This document shows positions 1-4,504 of a stretch of 5,972 nucleotides of DNA, piece after piece. The notes below the pieces were generated by a model that worked only from the letters and a program-made list of their open reading frames with translations, ran no database searches and had not been told where the DNA came from. Positions within the stretch are counted from its first letter, which is position 1. Every line of letters begins with the position of its first letter. The DNA is from Solirubrobacteraceae bacterium. GTDB lineage: Bacteria; Actinomycetota; Thermoleophilia; Solirubrobacterales; Solirubrobacteraceae. The stretch spans positions 1 to 5,972 of the forward strand of contig JASLHP010000347.1 of NCBI GenBank assembly GCA_030149625.1. Reading direction: 5' to 3'. The translations under genes and the position numbers were made by a program.

Positions 1-906
1 TATCGAGCTCGTCAGATCGGACACGATCACCGGCTCGCCTGTGACGAGGTAGCGCTCGCCGTGCTGGAGACGCCACTGCGGCATGCGCACCGCTTCGCGG
101 ATCAGCGCGATCGTCCTGACCCTCGCCGCTTCGGAGAGACCGGCCTTCATCCGCACCGAGACGAGCGCCGCTTCGCGGCTCGGGAACAGGTAGGCAAAGC
201 GCGACTTGGGGGTGCCCGCGACCTTCGTCGAGTCGAACACGACATTCGAGACGAAGTTGGCGTCTTCGATGCTCGGCACGGCCGTCAAGCCATATTCGAG
301 CGCCTGTGTCACGAGGCTCGACTTGAATCCCGCGAGCGAGACCTTGCTCGCCTGCCGGCCAAGTGCGTGAGCTTCCGCGGCCGTCAGCCCACGCGCAAGC
401 GCCGCGCGATACACCGAGCTTTCGGCGCGCTTGGCTTCGGCTTCGGCCTGACGGGTCTCCGCGGACAGCTGCTTGCCGATCTGTTCGGCCGCCTCGTTGA
501 GGAACGTGCCGGGTCCGAAGACGACCTTGACTGTCTTCGCGCGCGCGAGCCGCGCGCACGGCCCCTCAGCGCCTCCCTCGGCTGCGAACGCCACCGCGGG
601 CACGTTGCCGGACAGACAGCCCTCGAGGCCGAGCAGCCGCTCGAGGTCCGAGCTCAGCACCAGCTGTTGCAGGTTGCCCTTGACGAGCACGGCAATCGGC
701 TCTTCGCCGAAGCCGCGGTAGTAGCGCTGCGTCGCCCGATACTCCGGGCTCGAGCTCGATACGAACGTACTCGTGGCGGCAGTCGGCTTCAGCCGCAGCG
801 CGAGCCCCGCCGCGGCGAGCGCCAGCACGACCGCGACCGCGAGCACCAACCGCGGCCGCCGGGCGGCGCCACCGGCTAGGGACGACAGCAGTCGCGAAGG
901 GCTCAC
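1..906 (-). CDS. RND/MMPL-family transporter, N-terminal part (3' end beyond window)
   Basis: This is an open frame of 302 codons that runs off the left edge, so the C-terminal part is missing. It starts at GTG 904-906; an in-frame TAG lies four codons upstream, so no earlier start is possible. The N-terminus is basic (RLL...ARRPR), followed by one membrane segment at about residues 19-38. A long exported domain comes next, with an Ala/Glu/Gln-rich helical stretch at about 139-185 that could be a coiled coil. The visible part ends at LVTGEPVIVSDLTSSI, the type of sequence that precedes the second membrane segment in MMPL/HAE3 exporters. Known members use proton-driven transport of lipids or hydrophobic molecules and are usually 700-1000 residues. 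C97 and C117 are the only cysteines seen and could form a disulfide in the exported domain (inference). The gene follows the Mkl-type ATPase by 52 bp on the same strand, so it is probably in the operon. The family call rests on recognised sequence style; the substrate is unknown. Confidence 0.8.
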   Translation of the reverse strand, partial: MSPSRLLSSLAGGAARRPRLVLAVAVVLALAAAGLALRLKPTAATSTFVSSSSPEYRATQRYYRGFGEEPIAVLVKGNLQQLVLSSDLERLLGLEGCLSGNVPAVAFAAEGGAEGPCARLARAKTVKVVFGPGTFLNEAAEQIGKQLSAETRQAEAEAKRAESSVYRAALARGLTAAEAHALGRQASKVSLAGFKSSLVTQALEYGLTAVPSIEDANFVSNVVFDSTKVAGTPKSRFAYLFPSREAALVSVRMKAGLSEAARVRTIALIREAVRMPQWRLQHGERYLVTGEPVIVSDLTSSI

Positions 907-929
907 GGGTGAAGGCTAGTCTCGCTCAT
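903..929 (-). other. possible 8-codon leader ORF coupled to the MMPL gene
   Basis: In the 52-bp gap between the ATPase stop and the MMPL start, an ATG at 927-929 opens a frame encoding MSETSLHP. Its TGA (903-905) overlaps the GTG start of the MMPL gene (904-906) in a GTGA arrangement. The MMPL start has no good Shine-Dalgarno sequence of its own, so ribosomes ending on this mini-frame could restart there. This is an inference. The mini-frame also lacks a strong ribosome-binding site and could be chance. Confidence 0.2.
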
Positions 930-958
930 CGCACGGCGCCGTCCCGCGGCCTCACGGC

Positions 959-1801
959 CTACTCCATGCCGAGCGGACCGGCTGATTCGCCGGACAGGAA
1001 CTGCCGCACAAACGGGTTCTCCGAGGCGAACAGCTCTTCCGCGGGACCGGATTCGACGATCCGTCCCTTCCACAGCACGGAGATGTGCTCGGCCACGCGG
1101 CGCGCGCTCATGATGTCGTGCGTGATCACGACGTAGCAGCCGCCGTTCTCGGCGTGGACCTCCTTGATCAGCTCGCACAGCAGCGCCGTGCGCACCGGGT
1201 CCAAGCCCGAGTCGGGCTCGTCGAACAGCACGATCTCAGGGTCGAGCACGAGCGCGCGCGCGAAGCCGGCGCGCTTGCGCATGCCGCCAGACAGCTCGTT
1301 GGGCATCTTCGCGCCCTCGCCGCCGAGACCGACCTCCTTCATGCGACGGTTGACGATTTCCGCGATCTCGTCCTCACCCTTCTCGGTGTGCTGGCGCAGC
1401 GGAAAAGCCACGTTGTCGTAGAGGTTCAGCGAGCCAAACAGCGCGCCGTCCTGGAACAGCACACCGAACTTGCGGCGCAGCTCGAACAGCTCGGCGTCAG
1501 GCAGGGCCGGGATCGACTGGCCGTGCACGAGCACGTCGCCTTGGTCGGGGTAGAGCAATCCGACGATGTGCTTGATGCAGACCGACTTGCCCGTTCCCGA
1601 CGGTCCGATGATCATCGAGATCTTGCCCTCGGGCAGACCCATGTTGAGGCCACGCAGCACGTGGTTGCGCCCGAAGGACTTGTGCACGTCGATGAACTCG
1701 ATCGCGTCCGGGGCTTGCGAGGGACGTATGACTCCCGTGTGGAACTCGTACTCGTCCTCCTCCCGGGAGCCAGAGCCTCGCGTGGGCTGCTCAGCCGCCA
1801 C
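959..1801 (-). CDS. mkl: Mkl/MlaF-type ABC transporter ATPase
   Basis: This 280-residue ATPase should power the YrbE permease pair encoded just upstream, as MlaF and Mkl do for MCE/Mla lipid transporters at the cytoplasmic membrane. All ABC motifs are present: Walker A GPSGTGKS (66-73), Q-loop Q117 in VLFQDGALF, signature LSGGM (170-174), Walker B and D-loop IVLFDEPDSGLDP (190-202), and the H-loop histidine 228 in ITHD. The DEPDSGLDPVRT form is typical of actinobacterial Mkl rather than proteobacterial MlaF. I chose the GTG at 1799-1801 because GGAGG lies 6 nt upstream, inside the last codons of yrbEB, and only 2 bp separate the two genes. The frame stays open for 63 further codons upstream, but those overlap yrbEB. 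Residues 1-30 form a charged, poorly conserved N-terminal extension before the ABC fold starts at about AIEFIDVHKSF. Confidence 0.93.
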   Translation of the reverse strand: MAAEQPTRGSGSREEDEYEFHTGVIRPSQAPDAIEFIDVHKSFGRNHVLRGLNMGLPEGKISMIIGPSGTGKSVCIKHIVGLLYPDQGDVLVHGQSIPALPDAELFELRRKFGVLFQDGALFGSLNLYDNVAFPLRQHTEKGEDEIAEIVNRRMKEVGLGGEGAKMPNELSGGMRKRAGFARALVLDPEIVLFDEPDSGLDPVRTALLCELIKEVHAENGGCYVVITHDIMSARRVAEHISVLWKGRIVESGPAEELFASENPFVRQFLSGESAGPLGME

Positions 1802-1803
1802 CG

Positions 1804-2604
1804 TCAGCCTCCGATCGGGGCTCGAGGATTGGTGCCCCAGAACACCTCGGTGCCGAGCATTCCGATCAGGTTCACGAGAATCAGGTTTAGCACCATCGAC
1901 TTCGCCGTCGCCTTCCCCACGCCCACGGGCCCACCGCTGGCGTTGTAGCCGTAGTAGCACGCCACTAGCACGATCGCCGTGGCCATGCACATGCCCTTGA
2001 TCACGCTATAGAGAAAATCCGGTGGATTCTGGAATTGCCAGAAGATCAGCAGATACCCCCCGCTGGAGGTGAACCCGATCTGGTCGACCACCGCGATGTA
2101 GGAGGCCAGGAACGCCACCCCGATCGCCCCGATGTACATGAACGGCAGCACGATCCACGCGGCCAGCAGCCGCGTCGCGCAAAGGAACACCATCGAGTCG
2201 ACGCCCATCACCTCCAGCGCGTCGATCTCCTCGGAGATGCGCATCGCGCCGAGCTCCGCGACGATGCCGGTGCCGACCTTGGCGGACATCATGTAGCCGA
2301 ACGCGTACGGCACGGCCTCGCGCAGGTTGCACCAGGCCGCGAACACGCCGGCGTAATTGGGCGTGCCGGTCGATTGGTTGAAGTACGCGGCCTCGATCCC
2401 GCACGGCCCGAGGCCCGTGATGAACACGAGCGACCAGATGACGGCGGTCGAGCCGACGATCAGGATCCCGGACTGGCGCAGCGCCTCGCCGAAGAAGCGG
2501 AACACGCGCAGGCTCCACACGTCCCGCACGATCGTGCCCGTGAAGCGCCCGATCTCACCACCGGCGGCGAGCCATTCGCGCGGCATCGCAAGCAGTTCGT
2601 TCAC
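1804..2604 (-). CDS. yrbEB: MlaE/YrbE-family lipid ABC transporter permease (YrbEB-like)
   Basis: This 266-residue integral membrane permease belongs to the MlaE (formerly DUF140) family and is the probable second half of a YrbEA/YrbEB heterodimer. The family hallmark is at about 110-136: GTGIVAELGAMRISEEID followed by ALEVMGVD. The ELGAMRISEEID form is characteristic of YrbEB. A second family motif, YYGYNASGGPVGVGKA, lies at 217-232. Hydrophobic segments fall at about 44-65, 139-172, 201-220 and 236-258. The GTG start (2602-2604) overlaps the yrbEA stop as GTGA, which points to translational coupling. An internal ATG at 2584-2586 (residue 7) is the alternative. The usual Pro after the VD of the EISAL-type motif is Ser here (VMGVDSM), whereas YrbEA keeps it (LGVDPV). 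C68 and C92 lie in the loop after the first membrane segment and could pair (inference). The substrate is not evident. Confidence 0.92.
   Translation of the reverse strand: MNELLAMPREWLAAGGEIGRFTGTIVRDVWSLRVFRFFGEALRQSGILIVGSTAVIWSLVFITGLGPCGIEAAYFNQSTGTPNYAGVFAAWCNLREAVPYAFGYMMSAKVGTGIVAELGAMRISEEIDALEVMGVDSMVFLCATRLLAAWIVLPFMYIGAIGVAFLASYIAVVDQIGFTSSGGYLLIFWQFQNPPDFLYSVIKGMCMATAIVLVACYYGYNASGGPVGVGKATAKSMVLNLILVNLIGMLGTEVFWGTNPRAPIGG
1808..1812 (-). promoter_or_regulatory. Shine-Dalgarno sequence for the ATPase gene
   Basis: On the minus strand GGAGG lies 6 nt before GTG 1801 and within the final codons of yrbEB. It fixes the ATPase start well downstream of the longest open frame and implies that translation of the two genes is linked. 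Confidence 0.8.
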
Positions 2605-3407
2605 TTGATCACCAGGATCTGGGGATGCGTCGCGAGCAGCGTCTGCGTGAACACGTAGTTGAACGCGCCGATGCCGAGGAAGGCGATCACGACAGCCTCG
2701 TTGACCGCGCGACCGACGCCCTCGGCGCCACCGGAGGCGGTCATGCCCTTGTAACAGCACACGATCGCGATGATCGCCCCGAACACGGTGGTCTTCAGCA
2801 CCGAGCCCCACAGGTCCGTCACTGACGCGTTCGCGAACAGCGTCCCCCAGAACGGGCCCAGCGGCTGGTCGTTGGCGAGCGCGGCGAGGATGCCGCCGAA
2901 GATCCCGAACAGCAGCGCGTAGATGTCGAACAGCCCCGTGACGACCATCAGCGCGAGGAAGCGCGGCACGACCAGGTTCTTGACAGGATCTACGCCGAGC
3001 ACCTGCAACGCGTCGAGCTCCTCGCGCACCTTGCGCGCGCCGAGGTCGGCCGTGATCGCCGTGCCGGCGACGCCGGCGAGCACGATCGAGGTGATCAACG
3101 GGCCGATTTCTCGGATCGCGGCGAGCACGAAGAAGCCGCCGAGGCGATCGAGCGCACCGAAGATGCGCAGGAAGTCCGCGGCCTGCAGTCCAGGCGCGCC
3201 GTAGTTGATCGCGACCGTCGAGATCAGCAGCGGGAACCACACGAGCCGCAGCGTGAACAGAAACTGGGAGACGAGCTCGCCGCCGTAGGGATACGGGGGC
3301 CGCAGGGCCGACCAGATGGTCCTGCCCGTCAGGATCATCATGTCCCCGAATTCCTCGAGCACGTGCCGCACGGCGCCAAACGCCGGCTCGGCAACGTTGC
3401 GAACCAT
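2601..3407 (-). CDS. yrbEA: MlaE/YrbE-family lipid ABC transporter permease (YrbEA-like)
   Basis: This 268-residue permease is the first gene of the minus-strand operon and a member of the MlaE family. The core motif runs from REIGPLITSIVLAG (99-112) through TADLGARKVREELDAL (119-134) to QVLGVDPVKNLVVPRFLA (135-152). CCYKGMTASGGAEGVGRAVNE follows at 217-237. The TADLGAR form and the CYKG...GRAVNE motif match actinobacterial YrbEA proteins (from memory of the family). Hydrophobic segments lie at about 54-71, 91-118, 148-175, 204-219 and 238-262, and the length is normal. With YrbEB and the ATPase it should form the membrane core that moves lipids or steroid-like molecules. The start is ATG 3405-3407, with AGGAGG 11 nt upstream. 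Regulation is probably from the shared divergent region, where an 18-bp dyad lies 35-52 nt upstream of the start. Confidence 0.93.
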   Translation of the reverse strand: MVRNVAEPAFGAVRHVLEEFGDMMILTGRTIWSALRPPYPYGGELVSQFLFTLRLVWFPLLISTVAINYGAPGLQAADFLRIFGALDRLGGFFVLAAIREIGPLITSIVLAGVAGTAITADLGARKVREELDALQVLGVDPVKNLVVPRFLALMVVTGLFDIYALLFGIFGGILAALANDQPLGPFWGTLFANASVTDLWGSVLKTTVFGAIIAIVCCYKGMTASGGAEGVGRAVNEAVVIAFLGIGAFNYVFTQTLLATHPQILVIK

Positions 3408-3418
3408 CTCTCCCTGCC

Positions 3419-3424
3419 CCTCCT
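3419..3424 (-). promoter_or_regulatory. Shine-Dalgarno sequence for yrbEA
   Basis: On the minus strand AGGAGG lies 11 nt before ATG 3407, slightly further than usual. A second purine-rich stretch (GGGAGAG) directly abuts the ATG. Confidence 0.6.
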
Positions 3425-3441
3425 CGGGTCGCGATCAGCGG

Positions 3442-3459
3442 TCGCGTAACTCTACGCGA
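3442..3459. promoter_or_regulatory. 18-bp inverted repeat, candidate operator of the yrbE operon
   Basis: TCGCGTA (3442-3448) and TACGCGA (3453-3459) are perfect reverse complements separated by ACTC. The site lies 35-52 bp before the yrbEA start. Its centre reads TAGAGT on the minus strand (3454-3449), which matches 4 of 6 bases of a -10 hexamer, although I found no convincing -35 partner. A symmetric site of this size over a promoter is what a dimeric repressor of TetR or GntR type would bind. The regulator is not in the window, so the operator role is an inference. Confidence 0.4.
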
Positions 3460-3492
3460 TGCGCCGACCGCACGCCACCGCTGCAACGCTCG

Positions 3493-3504
3493 CTGAGCGC
3501 TCAG
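3493..3504. repeat. 12-bp perfect palindrome in the divergent intergenic region
   Basis: CTGAGCGCTCAG is its own reverse complement. It ends 3 bp before the candidate -35 element (3508-3513) of the lipoprotein promoter, a position typical of a regulator site. A 12-bp GC-rich palindrome can also arise by chance. Confidence 0.35.
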
Positions 3505-3507
3505 GCC

Positions 3508-3537
3508 ATGACGGCGCGCGAGCGCCACTGGTATCGT
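3508..3537 (+). promoter_or_regulatory. candidate sigma-70-type promoter of the lipoprotein gene
   Basis: ATGACG (3508-3513, 4 of 6 matches to TTGACA) is followed after 18 bp by TATCGT (3532-3537, 4 of 6 matches to TATAAT). Transcription would begin near 3544-3546, just ahead of the purine-rich ribosome-binding site at 3551-3558. This placement argues against the upstream ATG at 3508 as the start codon. The -10 is flanked by an inverted repeat (GCGCCAC 3522-3528 and GTGGCGC 3536-3542). The call rests on hexamer matches alone. Confidence 0.35.
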
Positions 3538-3550
3538 GGCGCCATCGTGA

Positions 3551-3558
3551 GGGGAGGG
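3551..3558 (+). promoter_or_regulatory. Shine-Dalgarno sequence for the lipoprotein gene
   Basis: GGGGAGGG lies 9 nt before TTG 3568 and is the only strong ribosome-binding site near the beginning of the gene. It favours TTG 3568 (or GTG 3577) over GTG 3547 or ATG 3508, which lack such a sequence. Confidence 0.55.
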
Positions 3559-3567
3559 CGCAAAGCC

Positions 3568-4233
3568 TTGTCTGCTGTGCCGCATCGCGCTATCGAGGCC
3601 CCTTGGTGGCCCCGAGCGCTCGTGCTCGTGGCCACGAGCACGCTGGCCTTGGCCGGCTGCGGCGGTGGCTCGCGTCAAGACGCCGGGGAAAAGGCGGGCA
3701 CGTTCGCGATGAGGGTCGTCAACCCAAGCTTCCCCAGCGCGCAGTCGATCGCGCGCCAGACGAAGCTCGTGCTGCCGATACGCAACACCGGCACGCATAC
3801 GGTGCCCAACGTCGCCGTGACGATCGACTCGTTCGACTACACCTCGAGCTATCCCGAGCTGGCCGACGCCAAGCGTCCGGTGTGGGCGATCGAAAGGGGC
3901 CCCGGCGCGATCGCATCGCCGCCCGTCGAAAGCGAGCAGATCAGTCCGCCTGGCGGCGGCCAGACCGCGTACGTGAACACGTGGGCGCTTGGCAAGCTCG
4001 CGCCAGGCGCGACGCGCACCTTCGTGTGGCGCGTGGTGCCGGTCAAGTCTGGCACCTACACCGTCCACTACACCGTCGCCGCCGGCCTCGCGGGCAAGGC
4101 CAGAGCGCGCCTGTCCTCGGGAGGCCTCGTGCAAGGGCAGTTCGCCGTGAAGATCGCCTCGGCCCCCGAGCTCAAACACGTCAACCCCGCCACGGGCCGC
4201 GTCGAAGCTGGCGAGTTCCCCTCCAGTCCCTAG
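3568..4233 (+). CDS. putative secreted lipoprotein of unknown function
   Basis: From TTG 3568 this encodes 221 residues. The N-terminus is a lipoprotein signal: a positively charged start (residues 1-16), a hydrophobic core ALVLVATSTLALA (17-29) and a lipobox ending in LALAGC with the lipidated cysteine at 31, followed by GGGS. The mature part should be anchored on the outer face of the membrane. It is rich in Val, Thr, Ser and Gly with alternating hydrophobic residues (for example TKLVLPIRNTGTHTVPNVAV and GTYTVHYTVAAGL). This is the style of Ig-like or CARDB/NEW3-type beta-sandwich domains. RNTGTHTVPNV and LAPGATRTFVWRV are the sort of segments seen in such folds. I do not recognise a named family. 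The gene is divergent from the yrbE operon and shares its control region, so a link to envelope lipid handling is possible but unproven. The frame is open further upstream, with alternative starts GTG 3547 and ATG 3508; TTG is preferred for its ribosome-binding site. Confidence 0.75.
   Translation: MSAVPHRAIEAPWWPRALVLVATSTLALAGCGGGSRQDAGEKAGTFAMRVVNPSFPSAQSIARQTKLVLPIRNTGTHTVPNVAVTIDSFDYTSSYPELADAKRPVWAIERGPGAIASPPVESEQISPPGGGQTAYVNTWALGKLAPGATRTFVWRVVPVKSGTYTVHYTVAAGLAGKARARLSSGGLVQGQFAVKIASAPELKHVNPATGRVEAGEFPSSP
3621..3642. repeat. 22-bp perfect palindrome inside the lipoprotein signal-peptide codons
   Basis: CGTGCTCGTGG (3621-3631) is followed with no gap by its exact reverse complement CCACGAGCACG (3632-3642). 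It encodes part of the signal peptide core (LVLVATST), 53-74 nt after the start codon. In RNA it could fold into a stem of about 9 bp with a 4-nt loop; in DNA it would suit a dimeric protein. The symmetry is certain, but its function is unknown. Confidence 0.6.
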
Positions 4234-4340
4234 CTCGCCGGAGGACGACGCCCTCGGAGCTCGCCGGAGTACGACGCCGGCCTCAGAGCTCCGGAGCGCG
4301 ACGCCGGCGTCAGGGCGCGCCGGAGTGTGACGCCGGCCGG
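4232..4340. repeat. four degenerate tandem copies of a GC-rich ~27-bp unit
   Basis: Copies start at about 4232, 4258, 4287 and 4314, giving a period of 26-29 bp. Each contains CGGAG-N3-GACGCC, with N3 being GAC, TAC, CGC and TGT in order. The first three copies begin with AGCT. In copies 2 and 4 the core is flanked by GCCGG and CCGGC, and copy 3 has CCGG and CCGGC, so each can form a hairpin. Copy 3 contains the palindrome GACGCCGGCGTC (4300-4311), and CGCCGGCCGGCG (4331-4342) covers the end of copy 4. The array begins within the lipoprotein stop codon. No T-tract follows, so a classical intrinsic terminator is not supported, although the hairpins could still protect or end the transcript. 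Confidence 0.65.
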
Positions 4341-4504
4341 CGAGCGCCGACGCGTTTGGCCGGCTGTCGAAAATTGGCGCGCTCGATTTCGCCATTCGGT
4401 GATGCCCTTCGACCTGCCGGGGACTACGATTGCGTGCGGCCCTGCCCTCGACGGAGCCCGCTTGTGGGTGGGCCCTAACTCTTCAGGAGGATTCGACCCC
4501 AGCC
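4341..4504 (+). promoter_or_regulatory. upstream region of glnN, promoter not resolved
   Basis: This non-coding stretch includes a less GC-rich patch around 4366-4397. TACGAT at 4425-4430 matches 4 of 6 bases of a -10 hexamer but has no acceptable -35 at 16-18 bp. I saw no riboswitch-like structure, no GlnR-type GTNAC direct repeat and no terminator. The glnN promoter is probably here or within the repeat array, but I cannot place it. Confidence 0.3.
4485..4490 (+). promoter_or_regulatory. Shine-Dalgarno sequence for glnN, with long spacing
   Basis: AGGAGG is a full-strength ribosome-binding site but ends 14 nt before ATG 4505, longer than the usual 5-10 nt. No in-frame ATG, GTG or TTG lies between them, so ATG 4505 remains the best start. 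Confidence 0.6.

Noticed and set aside
61..879. Plus-strand 272-codon open frame
   Set aside because: It is antisense to the MMPL gene, with an Arg/His/Glu-rich composition and no recognisable domain.
1..906. Interpretation of the gene after the ATPase as an MCE (MlaD-like) substrate-binding protein
   Set aside because: The position suggested it, but the translation lacks an MCE domain and instead shows a basic N-terminus, one membrane segment, a long exported domain and a GEPVIVSDLTSSI segment of MMPL type.
1085..1948. Plus-strand 287-codon open frame
   Set aside because: It is antisense to the ATPase gene, whose frame holds intact Walker A, signature and Walker B motifs.
1802..1990. Upstream extension of the ATPase by 63 codons
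   Set aside because: It would overlap yrbEB almost throughout, has shadow-like composition, and GTG 1801 has a well-placed GGAGG.
4366..4394. Possible sigma-54 promoter or intrinsic terminator before glnN
   Set aside because: The GG/GC spacing does not fit a -24/-12 element, actinobacteria generally lack sigma-54, and the short TGGCG/CGCCA stem has no T-tract.
1804..4395. Minus-strand open frame of 863 codons reaching from yrbEB through yrbEA and across the lipoprotein gene
   Set aside because: Only its last 267 codons (yrbEB) look like protein. Upstream of GTG 2604 the composition is Arg/Ala-rich shadow of yrbEA and of the opposite-strand lipoprotein gene, which is common in GC-rich DNA.
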